NCBI GenBank assembly: GCA_963791425.1 | Contig: CAWBSE010000003.1 | Location: forward strand, 1,054,001-1,118,000 | Reading direction: 5' to 3' | Source of the DNA: DATBLE01 sp963791425 | GTDB taxonomy: Bacteria > Actinomycetota > Thermoleophilia > Gaiellales > Gaiellaceae | DNA: 64,000 bases | In this document: one piece after another, positions 23,372-31,878 of the stretch | Numbering within the stretch: position 1 is the first letter of the stretch | Layout of the letters: the number at the start of each line of letters is the position of its first letter | The notes under the pieces: generated by a model | The model's input: the letters and a program-made list of their open reading frames with translations, nothing else | Told to the model about the DNA's origin: nothing | Databases searched by the model: none | Translations under genes and position numbers: made by a program

Positions 23372-24822
23372 TTCTCGCGCGCGAGCAGCTCCTGCACGCG
23401 CGCCCGGTACGGCTCGCGGTCGTAGCTCGCGACCAGCGCGCCGGCCATGCGCACCGGGTCGCCGAAGAAGAAGTACTCGTAGAGGTTCTGGCGGCCGGCG
23501 AACGCCGACAGGCACGTGTCCCAGGCGAGCCGGAACAGGCGCACCCGGTCGACGCCGTCGATCGCGGCGCCCTGGAGGAACCGCTCGACGTCCTCGCGGC
23601 CCGGGCCGAACGCGTCGGCCTCGGTCGGGATCGCCATCAGGCCGCTCGCGCCGAGCGTGCGCAGGATCTCCGGGAACCGCTGCGACAGGCGCGGGTACCA
23701 GTTGCGGCACGCGTTCAGCGGCGGCCAGGACGGCGTCCACAGCCCGAAGCGGTTCGGCGCGGCGTCCGCCTCCGACGTCCGCAGCAGCGCACGGATGATC
23801 TCGAGCGCGATGATCACCTCGGCCACCTTCTCCTGCACGTGCTGGAAGCCATCGATCCCGATCGACTCGGTCAGCAGCGTGGTCAGCCCGAGCATGAACT
23901 CGGTCTTGGCGGTCGTCCGCGTGACCACCTGGTGGGTCATGTGCGCGCCGGCGGTCGTCTCGGTGTAGATGCCGTTGCAGAGCTCCGGGTTGGCCAGGAC
24001 GAAGCAGCGCTCGAACGGCACCTGGACGTCGTCGAAGATCACGATGGCGTCGGTCTCCTCGAAGCGCGATCCCAGCGGGTGGTCGAAATGGCTGCGGCCG
24101 AGGTCGAAGCTCTCGCGACAGAGGAAGCGCAGGCCCGGCGTGTCGGTCGGGATCGCGACCGCGTACATGTACGGCGCGTCGTCGGCGCCCCCGCGGACGA
24201 CCGTGGAGGGGAAGACGACGAGCTCGTCGGCGATCGGGCCGATCGTCGAAAGGATCCGCGCGCCGCGCAGGACGATCCCGTTGTCGTTCTCCTCGACGAT
24301 CCGCGCGGCCAGGAACGGGTCGGCCTGCTCCGAGACCGCCTTCGCCCGGTTCGCCTGCGGCATCACCAGCGTGTGCGTCATCAGCAGGTCGTTCTCGCGG
24401 ACGTACTCGTAGTAGTTGCGGACGTTGTCGCCGAAGCGCGGGTCGGCCTGCCCGAACCAGTCGGCGGCGCCCGCCATCGCCAGGATCGACGAGTTCATGT
24501 AGTCGCCGGTGCGACCGAGCATCCCGTTCGACCACTCGGCCCAGACCTGCATCGACTTCCGCCGGCGGACGATGTCCTCTGCCGACGCCGGCTGCAGGAA
24601 CGACGCGCCGACGCGGTCGCCCGTGGTCGGCGACTCGTACGTGAGCACGTCGCGCAACTCGGGGTCGTGCTGCATGTCGTACAGCGCCGCGTACGAGCGG
24701 ATCACGTTCTTGAACTGGGGGATCTTCGTGACGTCGCCGGTGGTCAGTTCCCCGTGGATCTCGACGGTGATGTTGCGGGCGGCGAGCCCGTCGACGTACT
24801 CCTGACCCGTGCGTGCCGGCAT
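23368..24822 (-). CDS. hpaB: 4-hydroxyphenylacetate 3-monooxygenase, oxygenase component
   Basis: A 484-residue HpaB-family FADH2-dependent monooxygenase that adds a hydroxyl next to a phenolic OH. Family features: GQEYVDGLAARNITVEIHGE at the N-terminus, TYESPTTGDRVGASFLQPAS, the flavin-binding DNGIVLRGARILSTIGPIADEL region, and the late RLFRLAWDTCLSAFAGRQNLYEYFFFGDPVRMAG segment. The C-terminus is standard. The reductase gene lies immediately upstream with a 9-base gap, so the two form a two-component system. 4-Hydroxyphenylacetate is the best guess given the HpaE-like and extradiol genes opposite, but other phenols are possible. Confidence 0.85.
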   Translation of the reverse strand: MPARTGQEYVDGLAARNITVEIHGELTTGDVTKIPQFKNVIRSYAALYDMQHDPELRDVLTYESPTTGDRVGASFLQPASAEDIVRRRKSMQVWAEWSNGMLGRTGDYMNSSILAMAGAADWFGQADPRFGDNVRNYYEYVRENDLLMTHTLVMPQANRAKAVSEQADPFLAARIVEENDNGIVLRGARILSTIGPIADELVVFPSTVVRGGADDAPYMYAVAIPTDTPGLRFLCRESFDLGRSHFDHPLGSRFEETDAIVIFDDVQVPFERCFVLANPELCNGIYTETTAGAHMTHQVVTRTTAKTEFMLGLTTLLTESIGIDGFQHVQEKVAEVIIALEIIRALLRTSEADAAPNRFGLWTPSWPPLNACRNWYPRLSQRFPEILRTLGASGLMAIPTEADAFGPGREDVERFLQGAAIDGVDRVRLFRLAWDTCLSAFAGRQNLYEYFFFGDPVRMAGALVASYDREPYRARVQELLAREN

Positions 24823-24831
24823 GCGTCCTCC

Positions 24832-25347
24832 TCAGAAGAGCGATTCGATTCCCTGGACCGGTGCCGGCTGCGAGACGAACCGGCCGAGGTAGTAGCCGAG
24901 CGCGTCGCCGTCGCGGTACCCGAACCCTGTCACCTCGCCGACCACCAGCGTGTGGTCGCCGCCGTCGTACGTCGCCCACGGACCGCACTCGATCACCGCA
25001 AGCGCCCCGGGCAGGCGGGGCAGGCCGCTGCTCTCCTCCCACACCAGCTCGTCGAACTGCGGCTTGCCGGCGAAGTGGAGCGCAACGTTCTCCTGCTCGG
25101 CCCCGAGCATGTTCACCGTGAACGCGCGGCCGGGGAACACGTCGTGGCTGCGCGCCTGCTTCGCGATCGAGACCAGCACCAGCGGCGGGTCGAGCGACAC
25201 CGCCGTGAACGAGTTCACGGTCAGCCCGAACCGTCCGTCGGGGCCGTCGACCGCGACGACCGCGACGCCGGTCGCGAACCGGGCCAGGCACGAGCGGAGC
25301 GCATACGTGTCGATCCCCGCGCCGTGCTCGACGACGGGATCGCTCAT
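24832..25347 (-). CDS. hpaC: Flavin reductase, HpaC-like partner
   Basis: A 171-residue flavin reductase of the FMN-binding split-barrel family, giving FADH2 to HpaB. It shows LRSCLARFATGVAVVAVDG, the FGLTVNSFTAVSLDPPLVLVSI block, FTVNMLGAEQENVALHFAG and DHTLVVGEVTGF. ATG 25347 is chosen; the longer start would place 25 odd residues in front and run into the operator. It is the first gene of the short hpaCB operon and is divergent from the ALDH gene across a 31-base gap. Confidence 0.84.
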   Translation of the reverse strand: MSDPVVEHGAGIDTYALRSCLARFATGVAVVAVDGPDGRFGLTVNSFTAVSLDPPLVLVSIAKQARSHDVFPGRAFTVNMLGAEQENVALHFAGKPQFDELVWEESSGLPRLPGALAVIECGPWATYDGGDHTLVVGEVTGFGYRDGDALGYYLGRFVSQPAPVQGIESLF

Positions 25348-25370
25348 GCCCACACCCGGAACATCGACGG

Positions 25371-25384
25371 GATCGTATATGATC
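25371..25384. promoter_or_regulatory. Candidate GntR operator in the hpaC/ALDH divergent promoter
   Basis: GATCGTATATGATC is a near-palindrome that overlaps the ALDH start and lies 24 bases upstream of hpaC. The same 14-mer with one change (T to C) occurs at 32958-32971 in the other divergent promoter of the island. It is a good candidate for the site of the GntR protein encoded at 27935. Confidence 0.5.
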
Positions 25385-26917
25385 GCTGACGCCGTGCCTA
25401 CGGAAACGCTCGCCACGCGCACCGAGGCATCGCCGCGGTTCGAGCTCCAGCGGCACTACATCGACGGCTCGTTCAGGCCGAGTGTCGACGGCGGCACGTT
25501 CGAGACGCTGAACCCCGCGACCAACGAGGTGCTGGCCGAGGCGTCCGCCGGCACGGCGGCCGATGTCGACGCCGCTGTCCAGGCCGCGCGGCGGGCGTTC
25601 GACGAGGGCCCGTGGCCGCGGCTGGGCACCGACGAGCGCGCCCGCGTCCTCCGGCGGATCGCCGACCTGATCCGCGCGCACGCCGACCGCCTGATCGAGG
25701 TCGAGGTGCTCGACATCGGCATGCCGATCGCGCAGATGCGCCACCTCGCCGCCCGCGCCGCCCAGAACTTCGACTACTACGCCGGCGTCGTGCCCGAGCT
25801 CTACGGCCGCGCGTTCAAGGTCGGCGACGAGTTCCTCAACTACACGATCCGCAAGCCGGTCGGCGTGGCCGGGCTGATCATGCCGTGGAACGCGCCGCTG
25901 ATGCTCTCGACGTGGCGGATCGCGCCCGCGCTCGCCGCCGGGAACACGATCGTGCTCAAGCCCGCCGAGTGGTCACCGCTCTCCTCGACCGTTCTCGCCG
26001 AGGTGCTGGAGGAGGCCGAGCTGCCCCAGGGCGTGTTCAACGTCGTGCACGGCTTCGGCGAGACGGCCGGCGCGCCGCTCTCGGCGCATCCCGGCGTCGA
26101 CCTGATCAGCTTCACCGGCGAGACGACGACCGGCGGCCTGGTGATCGCCGCGGGCGCGCCGACGCTGAAGCGCTCGTCGGTCGAGCTCGGCGGCAAGTCG
26201 CCGGTGGTCGTCTTCGAGGACGCCGACCTCGACCTCGCCGTCGACGCCGCGCTCGCGCAGATCTTCACGATGAACGGGCAGCGCTGCACCGCCGGCTCGC
26301 GGCTGCTCGTCCAGCGGCCCATGTACGAGCAGATGGTCGAGGCGGTCGCCGAGCGCGCGCGGAAGATCCGTGTCGGCGACCCGTTCGAGCCACGCACCGA
26401 GCTCGGCCCGCTGATCACGCGCGAGCATCTCGATCGGGTGCTCGGCTACGTCGAGTCGGCGCGGAAGGAGGGCGCGCGCGTGATTGCCGGCGGCGGGCGG
26501 CCGGAGGGTCTCGAGGCGGGGAACTTCCTCCAGGCGACGGTCGTCGCCGACGTCGACGAGACGATGCAGGTCTTCCGCGAGGAGATCTTCGGCCCCGTGC
26601 TCGTCGCGATGCCGTTCGACGACGAGGCCGACGCCGTGCGGCTCGCGAACGCGACGCAGTACGGGCTCGCCGCCTATGTGTGGACGAACGACATCGGCCG
26701 CGCCCACCGCGTCGCGCAGGCGATCGACACCGGCATGTGCTGGATCAACTCCCAGAACGTCCGCGACCTGCGCACGCCGTTCGGCGGCGTCAAGCAGTCG
26801 GGCATCGGCCGCGAGGGCGGCGACTACGCGTTCGACTTCTACTGCGAGACCGAGCTGATCCACGTCGCGCTCGGCACGCACCACATCCCGCGGCTCGGGC
26901 TCGGAGACGACGCGTGA
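25379..26917 (+). CDS. hpaE: Aldehyde dehydrogenase, 5-carboxymethyl-2-hydroxymuconate semialdehyde type
   Basis: An NAD-dependent aldehyde dehydrogenase of 512 residues. Catalytic features: VAGLIMPWNAPLMLSTW, SFTGETTTGG, the general base Glu in VELGGKSPVVVF, the nucleophile Cys in NGQRCTAGSRL, and EEIFGPVLVAMPF. The neighbours (HpaBC and an extradiol dioxygenase) suggest it oxidises the ring-opened semialdehyde, the HpaE step. The start is ATG 25379 or GTG 25394; neither has a clear ribosome site, and the first lies within the operator. The stop overlaps the dioxygenase GTG (GTGA). Confidence 0.8.
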   Translation: MIADAVPTETLATRTEASPRFELQRHYIDGSFRPSVDGGTFETLNPATNEVLAEASAGTAADVDAAVQAARRAFDEGPWPRLGTDERARVLRRIADLIRAHADRLIEVEVLDIGMPIAQMRHLAARAAQNFDYYAGVVPELYGRAFKVGDEFLNYTIRKPVGVAGLIMPWNAPLMLSTWRIAPALAAGNTIVLKPAEWSPLSSTVLAEVLEEAELPQGVFNVVHGFGETAGAPLSAHPGVDLISFTGETTTGGLVIAAGAPTLKRSSVELGGKSPVVVFEDADLDLAVDAALAQIFTMNGQRCTAGSRLLVQRPMYEQMVEAVAERARKIRVGDPFEPRTELGPLITREHLDRVLGYVESARKEGARVIAGGGRPEGLEAGNFLQATVVADVDETMQVFREEIFGPVLVAMPFDDEADAVRLANATQYGLAAYVWTNDIGRAHRVAQAIDTGMCWINSQNVRDLRTPFGGVKQSGIGREGGDYAFDFYCETELIHVALGTHHIPRLGLGDDA

Positions 26918-27933
26918 CGGCCGACGAGCTGGTCTCGGCACAGCTCGCGAGCCCGCCGTTCGACATCGTGCGCGCGGCGTACGCCGAGCTGCTCGTCACC
27001 GACCTGGGAGCGGCGCGGGAGTTCTACGTCGGCCTGCTCCGGATGGTCGTCGCGCTCGACGACGGCGACGCTGTCTACCTGCGCGGCTGGGAGGAGCGCG
27101 CCCACCACTCGCTCGTGATCCGGCGGGCGCCCGTCGCCGCGTGCGCCCGGCTGTCGTTCCGCGTCCGGTCGAGCGACGACCTCGAGCCGATCGCGCAGGA
27201 GTTCGAGCGGCGCGGCTGCGAGACCCGCTGGGTCGACGGCGACCTCGCCGGGATGGGCAAGGCCCTGCGCGTGTGGGATCCGTTCGGCTATCCGCTCGAG
27301 TTCTTCCACGAGATGGAGCAGGTCGAGACCCAGCTCCAGCGGTTCGACCTCCAGCACGGGGCGCCGGTGCTGCGCATGGATCACTTCAACCTGCACTCCC
27401 CGCGCGTCGAGGAGGCGTTCACGTTCTGGCGCGAGCTGGGCTTCCGCTGCTCGGAGTACATCGTCACCGACGACGAGCGGCTGACCGGCGCGTGGCTGCT
27501 GCGCAAGCCGACCGTCCACGACGTCGCCCTCACCGCCGGCCGCGGCCCGCGGCTGCACCACCTCGGGTGGACGGTGCCCGACACGTCCGGCGTGCTGCGT
27601 GCCTGCGACCAGCTCGCCGCGGCCGGCCACGCCGGCGTGATCGAGCGGGGGCCGGGACGCCACGGCGTCTCGAACGCGTTCTTCGTCTACCTGCGGGATC
27701 CGGACGGGCACCGGATCGAGCTGTACGCCTGCGACTACTACACGGGCGATCCCGATCTGAAGCCGATCCGCTGGTCGGTGAAGGACCCGCGCTGCCGCAC
27801 GTTCTGGGGCGCGCGGGCGCCGGACAGCTGGTACGAGGAGTCGTCGCTCGTCCTCGCCCCGGACGGCGAGCCCGTCGAGACGCACGAGGCGAGCGTCGAC
27901 GAGCGCGTTGCGCGCAGCGACGTGATGGCCTGA
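26914..27933 (+). CDS. hpaD: VOC-family extradiol dioxygenase, homoprotocatechuate type
   Basis: A 339-residue two-domain vicinal-oxygen-chelate dioxygenase that opens catechol rings next to the hydroxyls using Fe(II) or Mn(II). The metal site is visible in the C-terminal module: His in RMDHFNLHS, His in LHHLGWTVPD, and Glu in HRIELYACDYYTG. The N-terminal module (YAELLVTDLGAAREFYVGLLRM) has lost the ligands, as usual. Length and the FHEMEQVETQL hinge fit 3,4-dihydroxyphenylacetate 2,3-dioxygenase. It sits between the ALDH and the GntR regulator genes. Confidence 0.82.
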   Translation: MTADELVSAQLASPPFDIVRAAYAELLVTDLGAAREFYVGLLRMVVALDDGDAVYLRGWEERAHHSLVIRRAPVAACARLSFRVRSSDDLEPIAQEFERRGCETRWVDGDLAGMGKALRVWDPFGYPLEFFHEMEQVETQLQRFDLQHGAPVLRMDHFNLHSPRVEEAFTFWRELGFRCSEYIVTDDERLTGAWLLRKPTVHDVALTAGRGPRLHHLGWTVPDTSGVLRACDQLAAAGHAGVIERGPGRHGVSNAFFVYLRDPDGHRIELYACDYYTGDPDLKPIRWSVKDPRCRTFWGARAPDSWYEESSLVLAPDGEPVETHEASVDERVARSDVMA

Positions 27934-27934
27934 G

Positions 27935-28624
27935 GTGGCTCCGGCGCAGACGAAGCAGGAGCGCGTCTACGCGACGCTCCGCGAGCGGATCCTCAGCGGG
28001 GCGTACGGGCCCGGCTACCGGATCGTGATCGACACCCTGGCCGAGGAGTTCTCGGTCTCGGCGCTTCCCGTGCGCGAGGCGATCCGGCGGCTCGAGGCCG
28101 AGGGGCTCGTCATCTACCGCGCGAACGCGGGCGCGCACGTGGCGCCGGCCGACCCGGCGCTGTTCGAGGAGGAGCTGACCGTCGTCGCCGTCCTCGAGGG
28201 CTACGCGACCGCGCTCGCCGCACCGGAGCTCGGCGCGAAGGGGCTCCGGCGTCTGACCGAGATCAACGAGCGGATGGTCGAGGCGATGGAGCAGCTCGAT
28301 GCGCTCGAGTTCGGGCGGCTGAACCAGGAGTTCCACGCGGTCGTCTACGAGCACTGCCCGAACCCCGTGCTGGTCACGACCCTGCGCGACGTCGCCCGCC
28401 GGCTCGACGCGATCCGCCGCACCGTGTTCGTGCAGATCCCCTACCGGGGATCCGCGTCGGTCGCCGAGCACCGCGCGCTGATCGAGTTGATCGCCAAGGG
28501 CGCGCCCGCGTCACGGATCGAGACAGCCGCCCGCAAGCACAAGCTCGCCACTGTGGAGAGCTTCCGTGCGTGGCAGCGCGAGCACGACCTGCAGTCCTCT
28601 AGCGACGCTACGGCGCCGGCGTGA
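27935..28624 (+). CDS. GntR-family (FCD domain) transcriptional regulator
   Basis: A 229-residue regulator: an N-terminal winged helix (YATLRERILSGAYGPGYRI, VSALPVREAIRRLEAEGLV) and a C-terminal all-helical FCD ligand-binding domain with metal-ligand-like His residues in LNQEFHAVVYEH and AEHRALIELI. FCD regulators usually repress pathways for carboxylic acids and aromatics and are released by a substrate or intermediate. It starts one base after the dioxygenase stop. Candidate sites are the two GATCGTA(T/C)ATGATC elements, suggesting joint control of the homoprotocatechuate set and the MetE-like/GMC set. Confidence 0.85.
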   Translation: MAPAQTKQERVYATLRERILSGAYGPGYRIVIDTLAEEFSVSALPVREAIRRLEAEGLVIYRANAGAHVAPADPALFEEELTVVAVLEGYATALAAPELGAKGLRRLTEINERMVEAMEQLDALEFGRLNQEFHAVVYEHCPNPVLVTTLRDVARRLDAIRRTVFVQIPYRGSASVAEHRALIELIAKGAPASRIETAARKHKLATVESFRAWQREHDLQSSSDATAPA

Positions 28625-29048
28625 GGCCGTGCCGGCGCATGGCCGCCGCCATCGCGGCGAGGTCGGGCGGGCCGCCGGCCGCTGCATCGACGATCGCGGC
28701 CAGGTCACGGAAGTAGCCGGGGCCGAGGATGCCGGGGGTGATGATCGCGAGTGCGGTTGCGTCGGCGTCGTGTGTGTTGTCGAAGTGATGGACGGCTCCA
28801 CGGGGGATGCAGAGCGTCTCGCCGGGAGCGATCTCCGTCGTCACTCCCTCGACCGTCCAGGTCAGCACGCCCTCGAGCCCGTAGATCGTCTCCTCGTAGG
28901 CGTCGTGGCTGTGGGCGATCGGGACCTTCGCGCCGGCGGGGACGTCGAACTCGAAGAGCGCGACCGATCCGCCCGACTCGGCGCCTTCGACCAGGAACCT
29001 GATTACGAGCTGTCCGATCGTGATCTGTTCGCCCATGCTCGTCGTCAT
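28608..29048 (-). CDS. Cupin-domain protein
   Basis: A 146-residue single cupin with both metal motifs: AHSHDAYEETIYGLEGVLTW (motif 1, HxH and Glu) and CIPRGAVHHFDN (motif 2, His). It is likely a metal enzyme or binding protein acting on a small organic acid, but the reaction is unknown. It is divergent from the MarR gene, with an operator-rich gap between them, so MarR probably represses it. The stop overlaps the convergent GntR gene by 17 bases. Confidence 0.8.
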   Translation of the reverse strand: MTTSMGEQITIGQLVIRFLVEGAESGGSVALFEFDVPAGAKVPIAHSHDAYEETIYGLEGVLTWTVEGVTTEIAPGETLCIPRGAVHHFDNTHDADATALAIITPGILGPGYFRDLAAIVDAAAGGPPDLAAMAAAMRRHGLTPAP

Positions 29049-29072
29049 CGTTGACTGCTCCTTCGATTGAAG

Positions 29073-29128
29073 TGGTAAAGTGACTTGACAATAAATGAAT
29101 CAGCCTGATTCGTCAAGTACCTTTACCA
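29073..29128. promoter_or_regulatory. Divergent cupin/marR promoter with MarR-type palindromes
   Basis: A 17-bp inverted repeat (arms 29073-29089 and 29112-29128, TGGTAAAG..ACTTGAC, two mismatches) encloses a perfect 7-1-7 palindrome GAATCAG-C-CTGATTC at 29097-29111. On the minus strand a sigma70-like promoter for the cupin gene overlaps both: TTGACG at 29111-29116 and TATTGT at 29088-29093, 17 bases apart. A protein bound here would block that promoter and the marR start. Confidence 0.7.
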
Positions 29129-29559
29129 ATCCTCCCGTGCCCGGGCCCCCCCTGATTGGAGCCCTCCTGCGCATTCCGCTCGAGGACGTCCGCCGGCGCA
29201 TGCTCGAGTGCCTGCACGGAGCCGGCTTCGACGACTTCGAGGCCGCGCACCTGATCGTCCTCCAGTACCCCGGGCCCGAGGGCGCGCGTCCGTCCGAGCT
29301 CGCAGCCCGGCTGCGGATGAGCAAGCAGGCGCTCAACTACCAGCTCGGCCAGCTCGAGCGGCTCGGCTATCTCGAGCGGCGCCCGGATCCCGACGACGCT
29401 CGCTCCAGGCGCATCGTCCTGACGGAGCGCGGACAGGCGGTGGTGCCCGTGATCCGCGATGCGGTCAGGGGCATCGAGAAGGTGTGGGCGCGACGGCTCG
29501 GCCCGGAGCGGTTCGCGCAGCTCCGTGAGCTCCTGACCGAGCTCAACCATCGCCTCTAG
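29095..29559 (+). CDS. MarR-family transcriptional regulator
   Basis: A 154-residue winged-helix regulator. Features are PLEDVRRRMLECLHGAGFDDFEAAHLIV (dimer helix), the recognition region LAARLRMSKQALNYQLGQLERLGYLERR, the wing DPDDARSRRIVLTERG, and a C-terminal dimer helix. It likely autoregulates and controls the divergent cupin gene through the palindromes that overlap its start codon. There is no ribosome site ahead of ATG 29095, so a start further in is possible. Confidence 0.82.
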   Translation: MNQPDSSSTFTNPPVPGPPLIGALLRIPLEDVRRRMLECLHGAGFDDFEAAHLIVLQYPGPEGARPSELAARLRMSKQALNYQLGQLERLGYLERRPDPDDARSRRIVLTERGQAVVPVIRDAVRGIEKVWARRLGPERFAQLRELLTELNHRL

Positions 29560-29561
29560 GG

Positions 29562-30479
29562 TCAGAGCGTGACGTGCGGGCTGCGGGCGAGCAGTTCGGT
29601 CACCTTTCGCTGCCCGTCCTCGCTCAGTGGGGCGAGGGGCTCGCGGCAGTGGGCCGAGGGGATGAGCCCGAGCCGCTCCATGATCCACTTCGCCGGCACC
29701 GGGTTCACCTCGACGAATGCGGCGTCGCAGAGCGGGTGGAGGTCGTAGTGCAGTGAGCGGGCGCGGTCGTAGTCACCTGCCTCGAACGCGTCGTACAGCT
29801 CGGCGACCGGGCGCGGGGCGAAGTTGCCGACGCACGAGAGGTGGCCGCGGCCGCCGAGGGTGAGCATCGGGTAGCAGAGCAGCTCGATTCCGGAGAGCGC
29901 GATGAAGTCGGTGCCGCACTCGTCGAGCACGTACGAGACGTGCTCGAAGTCGCGGGTCGTCTCCTTGATCCCGACGATGTTCGCGTGGGCGCGGCGCAGC
30001 CGGCCGACCGTGGCCGGGGTGATGTCGACCGCGGCCCGGACGGGGACGTTGTAGACGATGATCGGCAGGTCGGGGAACTCGCTCGCCACCCGCGCGTACC
30101 AGTCGAAGAGGCCCTGCTGCTGGGGGCGGGAGTACGGCGGCGTGACGACGAGCGCGGCGGCGGCGCCCAGCCGCTCGGCCGCGGCGGTCATCTCCAGCGT
30201 CTCGGCCATCAGCGCGCTGCCGGTGCCGGGCAGGAACGGGACGCGCCCGTCGATCGCCTGCGCGGCGGTCTCCATCACGGCGATCCGCTCGGCGACGGTC
30301 TGCGAGGTCGGCTCGCCGGTCGAGCCGCCGACCGAGATTCCGTGCGAGCCGTGCTCGAGCTGGAAGTCGACCAGCCGCGCGAGCGTCTCCAGGTCGAGCG
30401 CGCCGTCCGGGTGGAACGGCGTGACCAGCGGCGCGATCGCGCCCTTGATCGACGACGGGTCGGCGGCGAACCGGCTCAC
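29562..30479 (-). CDS. DapA/NAL-family class I aldolase
   Basis: A 305-residue dihydrodipicolinate synthase-family aldolase: IKGAIAPLVTPFHPDGALD, GGSTGEPTSQTVAER, the catalytic Tyr in IIVYNVPVR, and the Schiff-base Lys in NIVGIKETTRD. In some homoprotocatechuate clusters a DapA-family protein takes the HpaI step, splitting 4-hydroxy-2-oxoheptanedioate into pyruvate and succinate semialdehyde; that role is inferred from context. The GTG at 30479 overlaps the stop of the FAH-RraA gene (GTGA), so the two are co-translated. Confidence 0.8.
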   Translation of the reverse strand: MSRFAADPSSIKGAIAPLVTPFHPDGALDLETLARLVDFQLEHGSHGISVGGSTGEPTSQTVAERIAVMETAAQAIDGRVPFLPGTGSALMAETLEMTAAAERLGAAAALVVTPPYSRPQQQGLFDWYARVASEFPDLPIIVYNVPVRAAVDITPATVGRLRRAHANIVGIKETTRDFEHVSYVLDECGTDFIALSGIELLCYPMLTLGGRGHLSCVGNFAPRPVAELYDAFEAGDYDRARSLHYDLHPLCDAAFVEVNPVPAKWIMERLGLIPSAHCREPLAPLSEDGQRKVTELLARSPHVTL

Positions 30480-31878
30480 GGGCGCTCCTTCTTCCACGCC
30501 TCGTAGTCGGGCCGCCGTTCCTCCGAGAGCGGGTAGAGCCCCCGGATCGACTCGCCGTCCTTCACCCGTTCCAGCGCGAACGCCTCGCGCTGTTCCTGCT
30601 CGAGCGCCTCGGCCGCGACGTCCTCGGCGAGCGCGGCCGGGATGACCAGCACGCCCTCGGCGTCGCCGACGATCACGTCGCCGGGGAAGACGAGCACGCC
30701 CGCGCACGCGACCGGGACGTTGGTCGCCAGCGGGTAGTGGACGACCCCGAGGACGGCCGCATGCACGGCCTGATGGTAGGTCGGGATGTCGAGCCCGGCG
30801 AACGAGGGGCTGTCGCGGAGGCAGCCGTCGGTGACGATGCCGGTCGCGCCGCGGCTCAGGACGCGGGCGGCCATGATGTCGCCGATCGTGCCGGCGCCCG
30901 TCTCCTGCCGGGCCTCGATCACGAGCACCTCATCAGGCCCGATCGACTCGATCGCCTCCTTCTGCGGCGTTCCACCCGGCCGAGCTCTGGTCCTCGCGCG
31001 CCGGGACGTAGCGCAGCGTGAACGCGTACCCGAGCAGGCGGAGATCCGGCCGCGCGGGCCGCAGCCCGGCCATGAACGTGTTCCGGATCCCGTGCGTGCG
31101 CAGCAGGATCGAGCTGAGCGTCGCGGTCGAGACGGTGCGCAGCGCGTGCTTCGCCTCGTCGGAGAGGACGACCGCCCGCGGCGCGTTGACGCCGAGCGCC
31201 GCCGCCCGGACCTCGGGCGTCACCTTCGGCTGCGCGCCGAGCTTCGCGATCGGCCGCTTCGCCTCGACGATCTCGTTCCGCACCCGCGAGTGCCCGACGA
31301 GCTCGACCTCGACCACGTCGCCCGGCTGAACGGGGCGCGATCCGGCGGGCGTCCCGGTGAGAATCACGTCGCCCGGCTCCAGCGTCATGAAGCGCGAGAG
31401 GTCGGCGACGAGGAAGTCGAACGGGAAGATCAGGTTCGCGCGTCGAGTCCTCCTGGACGACCTCGCCGTTGACCAGCGCGCGCAGCGTCAGCGCCGCGGG
31501 GTCGAGCCCCTCGGCCGCGACCGGCTCGCCGATCGGCGTGAAGCCGTCCTGGCCCTTGGCCATCAGGTTCGAGCCCTGGTCGGCCCAGCGAAAGTCGTAC
31601 ACCCCGGCGTCGTTCGCAGGCGCGTACCAGCCGATGTGCGCGCCGGCGCGCGCGACCGTCACGTTCCGCGCGCGCTTGCCGACGATCACGGCGACCTCGG
31701 CCTCGAACGTGAGCAGCTCCGTGCCCTGCGGCCGGACGATCGGGTCGCCGTCCCCCGCCAGCGACGAGACCGGCTTGAGGAAGTAGGAGGGGTTCGCGGG
31801 CGTGCGGCCGCGCTGCTCCGCCCGGCTCCGGTAGTTCAGGTGGACGGCGATGATCTTCGTCGGGGGCGGCGGCGTCAC
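30476..31878 (-). CDS. FAH-RraA fusion protein (two frameshifts)
   Basis: One locus of about 467 residues once single-base breaks near 31440 and 30976 are repaired. Residues 1-250 are a fumarylacetoacetate hydrolase-fold domain (SYFLKPVSSLAG, the metal ligands in TFEAEVAVIVGKRARN, and PGDVILTGTPAGSRPVQPGD). Residues 265-460 are an RraA/HMG-aldolase domain (RTVSTATLSSILLRTHG, GDIMAARVLSRGATGIVTDG with the GxxxAxxxxxxGxxGxxxDG core, and VPVACAGVLVFPGDVIVGD). The FAH half likely does the HpaG decarboxylation/isomerisation; the RraA half could be a lyase or hydratase. The GTG overlaps the MetE-like stop. Confidence 0.75.

Noticed and set aside
22565..25744. A 1,059-codon minus-strand open frame over hpaB, hpaC and the ALDH start
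   Set aside because: It is Arg-rich low-complexity sequence in a shadow frame of well-supported genes; high GC leaves such frames open by chance.
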